From Bemisia tabaci (taxonomy: Eukaryota; Arthropoda; Insecta; Hemiptera; Aleyrodidae), in the NCBI RefSeq assembly GCF_918797505.1, contig NC_092801.1, positions 20,460,116-20,524,115 on the forward strand: a stretch of 64,000 nt of DNA, written 5' to 3'. This document shows positions 45,201-51,801 of this stretch, piece after piece (the stretch's first letter is position 1; every line of letters starts with the position of its first letter). The notes under the pieces are model-generated. The model was not told the DNA's origin. It did no database searches and saw only the letters and a program-made list of their open reading frames with translations. The translations under genes were made by a program, and so were the position numbers.

Positions 45201-47248
45201 TGGTTTGGTAGTTTCACCGTCGATATTACCTATCTGTCTGACACACATGTAGCCCATTTTTTTTATTGCTTAAAATCGTCATAAATCAACTAAACGATGT
45301 ACAAATATTGGAATGTCATGGTAAAAAAATTACAATTTTATTGAAATCAAATTGCAATTTAATTTCATTATTTTCATTGCACTGTGCTACTTGGGATGTT
45401 CTGTGATTATTTTACCTACATTAAAAAAATTGTGAATGGATCAGTTGCGCTGGGCACATAATCGTATTTTGATGCTTGCTTTTTGTAGATCAGCTGAAAA
45501 TAATAAGATCTGCACAAACATCAGCTTCTATGTTTAATATTAACTAAGATATCACGCTTTGAAAATGTTGGTTCATGACGTCACACACCGCGGTATAGTG
45601 ACGCCCTTGGTTTCTTCCACCTTGCTTTCATCCGAGTTTCACGTTGAGTAACCAGTGCATTGGTGTGGTCCACTAATAGACGAATGCAATTCGGAAGCAT
45701 TCAGAGGATAGCACATACTGCTATCTCGTCCAACACTTACCACACATGAAAATGAAAAATATCATTTTTATTTATTTGAAAATAAAATTCGTCCATTTTT
45801 AATCATCCGAACAATTTATAATAATCTTCCGGATGATTATAAAGCCAATTTGACAAAGAACAGAGGCTTCTCTCAATACATTTTTCCACCTACCCAAGTA
45901 GCATAGTGCAACAAAAATATTGAAATTAAATTGCAATTTGATTTCAATACAACTACATATATAATTTTTTACGATTAAATAGCAATATTTTTATATCATT
46001 CAGTCGATCGTTCATGCCGATTTGAAACAATCAACAAAATGAGCTCCATGAATCAGAAAGATAGGCAATATGCAATGCAGTGAAAAATTTCAACTTACTT
46101 CAATTTTATTGCGATCGGTTTCAGTAAACGGGGCCCCTTCAAATAGGAGCTAGGCAACATGCACAACACTCAGTTGAATTGGAATATTTTTACTACGTAA
46201 TTATGCTACTTTCTGCAATCTATGCTACTTTGTATAGACGCCACTGAGCCCATTTTCGAAAAACTCAATTTCCAGGCTCTCTTCGCTATCACAACGGAGG
46301 GTATGGATTCGATCGACATGAATCGATCGAAAAATGATTACGTGAATCGATCGACATGAATCGATCGACACGGATTCGATCGACATATTGTTAAAAAAAC
46401 GGTGTCGATTCGATCGACATGAATCGATCGAAAAATGAAAACGTGAATCGATCGACATGAATCGATCGACTAATTATTAAAAGACCGGTGTCGATTCGAT
46501 CGACATGAATGGATCGAAAAATTAAAACGTGAATCGATCGACACCGATTCGATCGACAAAATTCGATCGATTCACGGGTTTGTCGATCGACTTACGGATT
46601 TGTCGATCGATTCACGGGTTTGTCGATCTACTCACGGGTTTGTCGATCGATTCACGGGTTTGTCGATCGACTTACGGGTTTGTCGATCGATTCACGGGTT
46701 TGTCGATCGATTCACGGGTTTGTCGATTGATTCACGGTTGTCGATCGAATCGGTGTCGATCGATTCACGTCGATCGATTCACGTTTTCATTTTTCGATCC
46801 ATTCATGTCGATCGAATCGATACGGGTGTTTTTAAATTAACTGTCGATCGAATCGGTGTCGATTGATTCATGCCGATCGAATCACGTTTTAATTTTTCGA
46901 TCGATTCATGTCGATCTAATCGACACCGGTCTGTTAATAATTTGTCGATCGAATCGGTGTCGATCGATTCATGTCGATCGATTCACGTTTTCATTTGTCG
47001 ATCGAATCCATACCCTCCATCACAACAGTGTGACTGTCGTTCGTTTAATAGCGACTATCGTTTATTAGCCATTGACTGGTGCTCATGATTACATTTCGGG
47101 TTGTTTCAGCGCGATTGAAGAAGCAACTGTTGGAGAAGCGGAGGAACTACTGGCGCTGGACAAGATGAAGATCAACGTTAGGAATAAGAAGATGGAGTTC
47201 GAGGTGAACGATATGGCCGGCTCCTTCCGCAAACTTGAGGTCGACTGA
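33013..47248 (+). CDS. CRAL-TRIO domain lipid-transfer protein (alpha-TTP/clavesin-like), 7 exons
   Basis: The spliced product is about 319 residues. It has a helical CRAL-TRIO N-terminal region (residues ~40-115: EDDAIRTHALRQMRDWISKH, DAPFLLRFLRTKKF) and a CRAL-TRIO lipid-binding domain (~118-275: GYLIPLPERDEYGR, GKFDPHKYT, HVTLWSLNDLR, PMRHKATHFFNVPNF, LPREYGGEIP). Proteins of this type carry small hydrophobic ligands such as tocopherol, retinoids or phosphoinositides between membranes. The ligand is not predictable here, and there is no signal peptide. Exons: 33013-33205, 36997-37156, 39011-39171, 40957-41051, 42277-42393, 44047-44140 and 47110-47248, all with GT-AG introns and matching phases. 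The start was chosen at 33013 for its A at -3 and G at +4, just after an acceptor. In exon 7 one base is missing near 47139-47145: the first frame gives ISRLKKQLLEKR and then a stop at 47166-47168, while the family-like end (LLALDKMKINVR...SFRKLEVD) is in the next frame. Introns 1 and 6 are heavily loaded with transposons. Confidence 0.9.
33373..35277. mobile_element. Compound foldback with mariner palindrome inside
   Basis: Outer tips ATGGGCCTGTCGCAAACTTT and AAAGTTTGCAACAGACCCAT are inverted, followed by GCTAGAGCAAAA-type arms. Inner inverted pairs occur at 33395-33665 and at 34685-35240 (for example GTCTCAAAAATCACAATCAG against its mirror). The mariner palindrome sits between them. It is non-coding apart from transposase debris. 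Confidence 0.7.
33670..34678. mobile_element. Head-to-head mariner-derived palindrome
   Basis: A 1009 bp palindrome with ~480 bp arms and a ~45-base loop. Termini CGAGGGGCGTTCAATAAGTA are mariner-like, and TA lies on both sides (33668-33669, 34679-34680). Each arm codes, reading outward from the centre, for the C-terminus of a mariner transposase: LFPFLKSELGGVNFES (left arm only), EEVKQAVHSFIRGQLKDFHA, RGIQKL and a decayed GYVEK. The catalytic DD(D) part is absent. The mirrored ORFs 33768-33956 and 34391-34579 are the same antisense peptide. Confidence 0.85.
35299..35846. mobile_element. F7 foldback (TGGACCACTAGACAAGG ends)
   Basis: A 548 bp element with inverted ends TGGACCACTAGACAAGGTAC and GTACCTTGTCTAGTGTTCCA. 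Arms with CACGTAGAACACGAT, TCACGTAGAGC and GAGCGGGC motifs run to the centre. Copies at 44295 and 60395. It sits inside the 128-bp array. Confidence 0.85.
36361..36649. other. Unassigned intron DNA
   Basis: No feature recognised. Confidence 0.4.
36650..36930. repeat. Degenerate TGAAATTTCA word repeat
   Basis: CATGAAATTT, TGAAATATCTCA, GTGAAATTTCATGAAATATT and their complements recur without a fixed period. It is intronic. Confidence 0.6.
36997..37156 (+). CDS. CRAL-TRIO gene, coding exon 2
   Basis: Encodes (D)APFLLRFLRTKKFCMPLA, LTIRQIYPHWFSRFD and LDPTLSAILDS, the end of the N-terminal helical domain. Acceptor TTTCCAG ends at 36996; donor GTCAGT at 37157. A short ACATGC microsatellite lies just past the donor (37198-37220). 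Confidence 0.9.
37346..37801. mobile_element. FB1 outer copy, containing another FB1
   Basis: It starts CACTGGAAAAAAAGTAGC and ends CTTTTTTTCCAGTG at 37801, flanked by CG on both sides. It is interrupted at GGATCTA by the complete FB1 copy 37373-37600; after that, GAGTCC and the rest of the outer copy continue. Confidence 0.85.
37373..37600. mobile_element. FB1 inner copy
   Basis: A 228 bp complete copy with CACTGGAAAAATACACATTG and TTTTTTTTCCAGTG ends. It lies in intron 2 inside a member of its own family. Confidence 0.85.
37802..38282. other. Unassigned intron DNA
   Basis: A GATCTTGCCTAGCACAGCAG stretch near 38022 may be a solo M3 end. Otherwise nothing is recognised. Confidence 0.4.
38283..38446. 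mobile_element. H4 hAT-type MITE with 8-bp duplication
   Basis: Ends CAGTGGCGTGGCGTG and CACGCCACGCCACTG. The flanking octamers AAGATAGG and AAGATACG agree at 7 of 8 bases. The apex GGTGTTCGCTGCGAAC is central. Confidence 0.9.
38741..38957. mobile_element. CTGAAAA-ended foldback MITE
   Basis: Ends ACTGAAAAAAAAGTATAG and CATATTTTTTTCTTAGTG. Inner words GTAACATCTACTA and CTATGGTAA are inverted. It resembles FB2 in its ends but not in its interior. Confidence 0.65.
39011..39171 (+). CDS. CRAL-TRIO gene, coding exon 3
   Basis: Encodes (G)YLIPLPERDEYGRCVLLA, CIGKFDPHKYTSAD and MVVELLMDDPENQVR. It opens the lipid-binding domain. Acceptor GTGCGCAG ends at 39010; donor GTACGT at 39172. Confidence 0.9.
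39216..39465. mobile_element. M3 MITE copy flanked by TA
   Basis: Exactly 250 bp with ends CTGCCGTGTTAAGGAAG and CTTCCTTTGCATGGCAG. TA (or TATA) lies on both sides. It is in intron 3, 44 bases past the donor of exon 3. Confidence 0.9.
39466..40169. other. Unassigned intron DNA with a C15 run
   Basis: C15 at 39791-39805. AATCGATTCTAGGTG...CTAGTGTTGTCGACTTG near 39825-39910 resembles the small repeat at 15983. Otherwise nothing is assigned. Confidence 0.4.
40170..40319. mobile_element. 150 bp palindromic element
   Basis: Arms CGGATCCAGGGAGTTGGCAA and TTGCCAAATCGCTGGATCCG are inverted. Inner arms TCCCTCCATTTAAAC and TATAAATGGAGGAAA follow. CGGATCCAG ends are common in hAT elements, but the duplication is not clear. 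Confidence 0.6.
40320..40956. other. Unassigned intron DNA
   Basis: AT-rich. The 87-codon ORF 40597-40860 has no recognisable domain. It ends TTCTCCAACAG before exon 4. Confidence 0.45.
40957..41051 (+). CDS. CRAL-TRIO gene, coding exon 4
   Basis: Encodes (G)YTYVNDDSGLSMSHVTLWS and LNDLRSIIRCIQ, part of the lipid-binding core. Acceptor CAACAG ends at 40956; donor GTACCT at 41052. Confidence 0.9.
41137..41783. mobile_element. F6 copy carrying another foldback
   Basis: It starts GGACGTACTTCTGC and ends AGAAAAACGTCAA, with GGGGTGTGCTCGCTAG and AGTGACGTCAGCGGC inside as in the other F6 copies. A different foldback (41260-41487) splits it. A T-rich and TTAATT-rich stretch follows at 41515-41620. 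Confidence 0.75.
41260..41487. mobile_element. CAGTGG-ended foldback nested in F6
   Basis: Ends CAGTGGGACGAGCC and GACTCGGTCCACTG are inverted. The interior (GGTCTGACATGAAATATTTG) matches the foldback at 50184-50420 in part. Confidence 0.7.
41784..42276. other. Unassigned intron DNA
   Basis: AT-rich, ending TTCTTTTTTTTCAG before exon 5. Confidence 0.45.
42277..42393 (+). CDS. CRAL-TRIO gene, coding exon 5
   Basis: Thirty-nine codons: NSTPMRHKATHFFNVPNF, ANKVFDFVVSLMNEK and LKNRVT. Phase 0 on both sides. Acceptor TTTTTTTCAG ends at 42276; donor GTAAGT at 42394. Confidence 0.92.
42454..42714. mobile_element. F8 MITE
   Basis: Ends TATATCGACGGTGTAAGTC and GACTTACGTCGTCGATAT are inverted, with TTTGCGACGTCGCAGACTTC inside. 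It lies in intron 5. Confidence 0.75.
42715..43229. other. Unassigned intron DNA
   Basis: No feature recognised. Confidence 0.4.
43230..43484. mobile_element. M3 MITE copy
   Basis: Ends CTGCCGAGCTAAGGAA and TTCTTAAGCACGGTAG. TATG flanks both sides. It lies in intron 5. Confidence 0.85.
43665..43915. mobile_element. F10 MITE, worn copy
   Basis: The left end CGAACGAGGGAACGCG and ACGTTCAATGTTGCAATATT, and the right end TGAAATATTGCAATGACG, are roughly inverted. Related copies are at 50421 and 55436. It is non-coding. Confidence 0.55.
44047..44140 (+). CDS. CRAL-TRIO gene, coding exon 6
   Basis: Encodes FHSNVDDMKRVIDPKILP and REYGGEIPTADLI plus one base. The LPREYGGE block is the family's C-terminal signature. 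Acceptor TTTTCCAG ends at 44046; donor GTAAGT at 44141. Confidence 0.92.
44295..44844. mobile_element. F7 foldback copy
   Basis: A 550 bp copy, ends TGGACCACTAGACAAGGTG and ACCTTGTCTAGTGGTCCA. Nested in F11, in intron 6. Confidence 0.9.
44968..45228. mobile_element. F8 MITE nested in F11
   Basis: Ends CATATCGACGGTGAAACTA and TAGTTTCACCGTCGATAT are inverted, and TGCGACGTCGCAAACCGAG is shared with the other copies. Confidence 0.8.
46296..47018. mobile_element. TCGATCGA-unit element with 8-bp duplication
   Basis: The ends GGAGGGTATGGATTCGATCG and CGATCGAATCCATACCCTCC are perfect 20-bp inverted repeats, and ATCACAAC flanks both sides (46288-46295 and 47019-47026). The interior is built almost wholly of TCGATCGA-containing words (GAATCGATCGACATGAATCG, GTCGATCGATTCACGGGTTT) in both orientations. 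A ~20-bp unit is tandemly repeated about nine times at 46563-46742. The 8-bp duplication fits hAT or P-type insertion. ORFs across it (SIDSRVCRSTHGF-like) are translation artefacts of the repeat. Confidence 0.88.
47110..47248 (+). CDS. CRAL-TRIO gene, last coding exon (frameshifted)
   Basis: It begins in the frame of exon 6 as SRLKKQLLEKR. That frame then reads RNYWRWTR and stops at 47166-47168. The frame one base over reads EELLALDKMKINVRNKKMEF, then NDMAGSFRKLEVD and a TGA at 47246-47248, which looks like the normal family end. A single missing base in a G-rich stretch near 47139-47145 (GCGGAGGAAC) reconciles the two. Acceptor TTGTTTCAG ends at 47109. Confidence 0.85.
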
Positions 47249-47537
47249 TCGTCCCTCCGCGCATGCTCAGCGCTCATTGGCCCAAACCGCTCACCCCCGC
47301 CGCCGCTCCTCCGGTATGCCGCGTTTCATCTATTTAGAGTCCCATCTATTAAGCGCTCAGCCGATAGGCGGCGCTTTTTGATTTCGATTTGCCACTAGAG
47401 CTCTAGTATAGTAGGGCGCTCAAGCGGTCAAATGGCGCACCAACTCATCGATGCACGGAACGTCATTTAGGAAAATTTATTTTTTGATTACCTCATAATA
47501 GCTCTGTGAATACGATTAAATGCAAATTAGCGTGAGA

Positions 47538-47543
47538 AATAAA
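47538..47543 (+). promoter_or_regulatory. Poly(A) signal AATAAA of the CRAL-TRIO gene
   Basis: AATAAA about 290 bases past the stop is the first plausible signal. Further copies at 47936-47941 and 47950-47955 could serve longer transcripts, which would then include the 160 bp repeat at 47719. Confidence 0.5.
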
Positions 47544-47718
47544 TAACAGTCCTAAAACTCTCTTCGCTATGCGGTTTATAGTTATTCTATAATTACTTTC
47601 GAAAGTTCAAGATGCGCGTTCTGATTTCCGAAAACTTTTCCACCGGTGATAACTTTATTCGGAGACCTTAGTAGAATTCGCTTACATCTAGGTTATGTGT
47701 CTTTGACTTATTTGTCTT

Positions 47719-47880
47719 TGGCTCTGGCGACGGTAGGTAGTTGTTACGCGTTTACGGTTTCCTTGGTAACCTTTGTTTGCTATCAGCTGATGTCGAGTAG
47801 TATGACTATAGGAAGCTCCAACCACGGCATTCTTCGAAAAAAGCGCGAAAACTTATAGATTTGAATTTTCAAATTTTAAG
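47719..47880. repeat. ~160 bp dispersed repeat, copy 2
   Basis: Matches 14488-14645. It lies in the likely 3' untranslated region of the CRAL-TRIO gene if the distal poly(A) signals are used. Confidence 0.8.
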
Positions 47881-48060
47881 AAAAAAAAAATTCTATTTAA
47901 GAAAGCTTTAATTTAGTTTCTGTAATTTAGTTTTTAATAAAAATTCTGAAATAAAGTAAATATATATTGGTTTAAAAGTTGAATATTTCTTCACTTCAGG
48001 CAGACCCTCAATGCTGAGCGCTTCTCTAATACCAACGTATTAGAGCTTTCCCGCTTGTTT

Positions 48061-48529
48061 AGAACTGCCCTATATAATCGAAATGAAATTTTCTAGTTGC
48101 ATTGACTGTCCAAAAAAAAAGGAGAATAAAAAAAAGTTGAAAACATAAAAAAAGTAAATAAACAATACTGAGAAAATAAATAAATAAAATAAAGGAAAAA
48201 ATAAATAAAAAAATTATATAAAAATGTAAAGGGTTTTAAATTAAAAAGAGATAGTTCTTAGAAATCTGTTAAGATATCCGAGTTCTGAAGCCCCAAGAAC
48301 TGCCCTATATAATCAAAATGAAATTTTCCAGTTGCATTGACTGTCCCAAAAAGAAGAGTAAAAAAAAACTGAAAACATAAAGAAAGTAAATAAACAATAC
48401 TAAGAAAATAAATAAATAAAATAAAGGGAAAAATAAATGAAAAAATAATAAAAAAAATGTAAAGGATTTTAAATTAAAAAGAGATAATTCTAGAAATCTG
48501 TTAAGATATCCGAGTTCTGAAGCCCCCTT
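48061..48529. repeat. 235-bp direct tandem duplication
   Basis: AGAACTGCCCTATATAATC at 48061 recurs at 48296, and TCCGAGTTCTGAAGCCCC ends both units. The units differ by a few bases. AT-rich with TAAATAAA runs, non-coding. Confidence 0.8.
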
Positions 48530-48677
48530 CTTTAATTCTCAAGTGATGATGCCATTTGGAATTGATAAAAGTTATTGAACTTACTTAATTTGAACCCATA
48601 AAAAAAATGTAAATTTGAACCCTCCTATATTTTTCATACAATTTTAGCTTTCTCATATTGCACTTTATTTTGTGGTT

Positions 48678-49146
48678 AGTATTAAAAATTGACAACAATA
48701 TACAACGCTGTAGTCAAAAGTATATTAACATACGGATGTGAAGTTTGGCAGCTGAAGAAACGGACACAGGATATGCTAAGAGCAACGGAGATGGATTTCT
48801 GGAGAAGGTCAGCAGGAATTTCTAGGAGAGATCGGGTCCGTAATGATAGAGTGCGTCAGATAATGGAAGTCGAAAATGACATCGTGTTCGACGTCATGAC
48901 CAAACAACTTGTTTGGTATGGTCATGTCAATAGGATGACGGAAGAGAGGCTGCCAAAAAAGATGCTTGATTGGGTTCCTCCTGGGAGGAGACGTAGGGGA
49001 CGCCCAGTGAGAGGTTGGCGACAGGGGGTGTTAAATGAGATAAGAGATTGTCAACTCCCTGATGACCTGTGGGAAGACCGAGCTTTGTGGCGATTAGGCG
49101 TCGCACAGCGCCAAAGAGCGCTATAAAAGCGACTCATATATATATA
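48678..49146 (+). mobile_element. RTE-like LINE ORF2 3' end, open copy
   Basis: It has an uninterrupted 145-codon frame (48689-49126) with ILTYGCEVWQLKKRTQ, ATEMDFWRRSAGISRR, MTKQLVWYGHVNRM, PPGRRRRGRPVRGWRQG, LPDDLWEDRALWRLGVA and a terminal QRQRAL, then a TA-rich tail. It is 5'-truncated: the reverse-transcriptase core and endonuclease are absent, so it is not autonomous. The open frame suggests a recent insertion compared with the copies at 361, 1044 and 5812. Confidence 0.9.
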
Positions 49147-49455
49147 TTTAAAATTGATCCATAGAATTTAAGATGCTTTTGATGACAATTTTTCTTCGTA
49201 CATTTCGCCTAAATCTCCCTGAAAGAAGGGTTCCCTAACTCGCACACTCTGACACATTTTTCAGCTTTTTCAAAGTCCAAAAACAGTCAATGCAAACTTA
49301 CTTTTTAGAATTTAGTTCTGAATTTTCCTTGTTTCCCCCTTCATTTGAAACATTAATAATGAACATGAAAAAATGTTTTGCAAAATGATATTATTCCTCC
49401 TTTCTTTATCATCGATACAGTTCAATGACAGCATTCTTGTACTCGACGATAGAGA
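49147..49455. other. Unassigned DNA
   Basis: No feature recognised. Confidence 0.4.
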
Positions 49456-49622
49456 CAGTGGCGTGGCGTGAGTGATCGATTATCGATATTTCCCCATTTG
49501 AATCCGCGGTAAAGAATCGATTTTTAAGGTGTTCGCTGCAAGCACCCTGTTAATAATCGATCCTTTTCCATAGGTTTAAATGACAGATCAATCGATATAT
49601 TGCAAAGCACGCCACGCCACTG
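49456..49622. mobile_element. H4 hAT-type MITE with perfect 8-bp duplication
   Basis: A 167 bp copy, ends CAGTGGCGTGGCGTG and CACGCCACGCCACTG. GATAGAGA flanks both sides (49448-49455 and 49623-49630) without mismatch. The apex AAGGTGTTCGCTGC lies at the centre. This is the best evidence that the family is hAT-derived. Confidence 0.93.
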
Positions 49623-49801
49623 GATAGAGATATCACGAGGTTCAGGTGTTCAGGGCTCATAACGCTTGTGAGTGACGCTCCGTCTAAGTCGGAATAATTT
49701 CGGCTGCTTTGCATTCAGATGGTGGTCGATGCATGCAATTGCCGTCTCATTAACCCAAGTCGTGCGTGACGTTCTGAGCACGAAGCCTCATTAAAACAAT
49801 T

Positions 49802-49923
49802 GGACGTATTTCTGCCAAACGGAACTATGTGCATTAAAGCATGAGCCCTGAGACCCATAAGGATAGGTGCATAACATGGCTCACGGCATAATGCATATAG
49901 TTCAGTTTGATAGAAATACGTCC
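49802..49923. mobile_element. F6 element, short form, AATT duplication
   Basis: A 122 bp deletion derivative with GGACGTATTTCTGCCAAAC and the mirrored TTTGATAGAAATACGTCC, and AATT on both sides. Only the ends and a short middle remain. Confidence 0.9.
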
Positions 49924-50183
49924 AATTATTAATGTGCACCTCTTAGGTCTAAATTCATACTCGTTCTCTACGCGGTTAATTGTCTTTCGGGAGGTCTTTT
50001 CGATGGTTTAAATTGTTATTGACCTTTGATATAGCATTACGAAAAGGATATATTTTACTACTGTGGAATTGAATTCGACAGTATCAATGAATTAATGAAT
50101 AAATAAATATATCTTTACTAAAGGGTCCGCCCCCTGGCAGCTACGCGGCACAACCCCTCACATGCTGCACCACGCGCTCACGT
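49924..50183. other. Unassigned DNA
   Basis: No feature recognised. Confidence 0.4.
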
Positions 50184-50420
50184 CGCACGGTGGATCGCAT
50201 CAATAGGAGAGGTCGGACAGAATTTGGAAACTTTAAACGCTTATAACTCCAATTATACAAAAATTTAAGGTTCTAAACGTGGTTCCATTGGTTTCCTCGT
50301 AAAGTTTTCTTCTGAAACCACCCCTTGAAATTTAAAATGTGACGAAATGAACCCCAAAATTTGAAGTTCTAGTAAAAAATTTCATGTCCGACCTCTCTGA
50401 CTGACTCGATCCACTGTGCG
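50184..50420. mobile_element. Foldback related to 41260-41487
   Basis: Ends CGCACGGTGGATCG and CGATCCACTGTGCG are inverted, with AGAGGTCGGACAG and the mirrored CATGTCCGACCTCT inside. Confidence 0.75.
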
Positions 50421-50665
50421 TCGCTTCCCTCGAGAACGTAACTACATTCCAGTGTTGCCAAATGTCCCCTCGCAAATTGCTTTTTTACCAGAAGAATCTT
50501 GGATATTTCTAACTGAATATTTCACTGATTTTCCCCAGATCTCTCGGAAAAATCAGGAAAAAATGGGACGAAAATTGCACAGGTACATTTTTCTAAAAAA
50601 TTAAATTGTTTGAGACATTTTGCAACCTTGGAGTGGAGTTACGTTCCTTCGTCCCGGAAAATGAC
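50421..50665. mobile_element. F10 MITE
   Basis: Left end CCTCGAGAACGTAACTACAT and right end GGAGTGGAGTTACGTTCCTT, with CAGTGTTGCCAAATG and GCAACCTTGG on the arms. It abuts the previous foldback. Confidence 0.65.
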
Positions 50666-51273
50666 ACCATGCATTTTCGGAGAAAAATATCGTCTTTTTA
50701 ATTCAAGGAAAAATAAGCAGTACCTCTTCTTGTTCCTTAACTTCTGACTTTTCAGCTTTTACATTTATTAATAGGAGCCTTCAAATTATCAACGATTGCT
50801 AAATACCCCTCGCATACATATACAATGTTTCACCAGCCCTAAAACATATTGAAAGATAAATAACAACACAACAATGGCCAACCATTGAATCAAGGCCAAA
50901 CAATTTAGATGTTTAAAAAGACGTTGCGATATCCTGAAACCTCAATTTTCATCCGAATCGTGAAAATGGAATTTTATAAAAAGGAACAAAATACAGCAGT
51001 CTTTTTATGTAACGACTATCGTTATAACGATCGTAGTTTAAAGTGTGTAAAAACATAGTGGTGGTAACAATGTGAGAAAAGCTGACTCCGCGATTTCAAC
51101 TAACGCGCCAAACTCAGTGTGACCGGCGCGGCGCGAGATGCAAATTGGCGCCTACAAGACTGGAAGAATACTTCACGCATTGCGCGTTCACTACGGTGCG
51201 CGCTTTCATCGTTTAAATTCGTAATTTCTCGATGCCGCCGCATGCCAAACCAAGCGCGGTGTAAGTACATACT
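50666..51273. other. Unassigned DNA
   Basis: AT-rich with a GC-richer part at 51080-51250. The 80-codon ORF 51119-51361 runs into M3 and is not credible. Confidence 0.4.
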
Positions 51274-51527
51274 CTGCCGTGCTAAGGAAAAGCGCCGTAT
51301 GAGCCTTCAGGCGTTGCCAAATTTCCTCTGGCAAATCACTAATTTTCAGGAGGATTTTTGAATATTTTTCTGCCAATTTCTCAGATCATTTTGTTCGCAA
51401 TTTGATCCTAAGTGTCTGAAAATTTCGAGGAAAAATATTTATTATTTGTATAAAAAATAAACTTTTAATCAAAAGGAAATTTGGCAACTCTCGAATGTTC
51501 ATACGACGTTCTTCCTTAGCACGGCAG
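51274..51527. mobile_element. M3 MITE copy
   Basis: 254 bp, ends CTGCCGTGCTAAGGAAAAG and TTCCTTAGCACGGCAG, with the shared GCGTTGCCAAATTTCC near the left end. Confidence 0.9.
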
Positions 51528-51776
51528 TAATGGTGTATACCATTTCTGACCAGTATCATGACTCGATGATTTATTTCCAAAATCGTACCATTAAATTTAC
51601 TTGGCCCGCACCTTTCACAATGATAAATGAATAAATAGAAATGTCAGAAATATATTAGTTGTACGGGTTTTTAGGTTAATCCTCAGAAATATGAATAAAA
51701 AGGAAGAGCAAATTCGAAATTTCTACAATTATTCGGTGCATCCAAAAAGTATCCTATGTTTTTTCTCATGTTTCAG

Positions 51777-51801
51777 GGTTGACGAGGAGTTACCTCAGTG
51801 A
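51777..51801 (+). CDS. Possible short last exon (VDEELPQ stop)
   Basis: A good acceptor (TTTTTTCTCATGTTTCAG) precedes (G)VDEELPQ and TGA at 51799-51801. No upstream exon of another gene is visible, and the CRAL-TRIO gene already has a family-like end. It may be an alternative exon or chance. In the CRAL-TRIO exon 6 phase it would instead read WLTRSYLSDLTRSTRK. Confidence 0.2.

Larger units (their letters stand above)
44267..46233. mobile_element. ~2 kb foldback F11 with nested elements
   Basis: Outer tips GTAGCACAGATTGCAATAA and CTGCAATCTATGCTACTTT are inverted. Inner arms (GGGGCCCCGTTTTGTAAACT and the mirrored CAGTAAACGGGGCCCCTTC; CACAACACTCAGTTG) continue inside. An F7 copy (44295) and an F8 copy (44968) are inserted. 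A fragment of the right arm occurs at 58715-58965. Confidence 0.75.

Noticed and set aside
46529..47088. ORFs of 70-103 codons with repetitive serine/arginine peptides
   Set aside because: They are direct translations of the TCGATCGA repeat in several frames.
44047..51801. Exon 51777 as the true end of the CRAL-TRIO gene
   Set aside because: The reading frame from exon 6 gives no family-like tail, whereas 47110-47248 does after a one-base correction.
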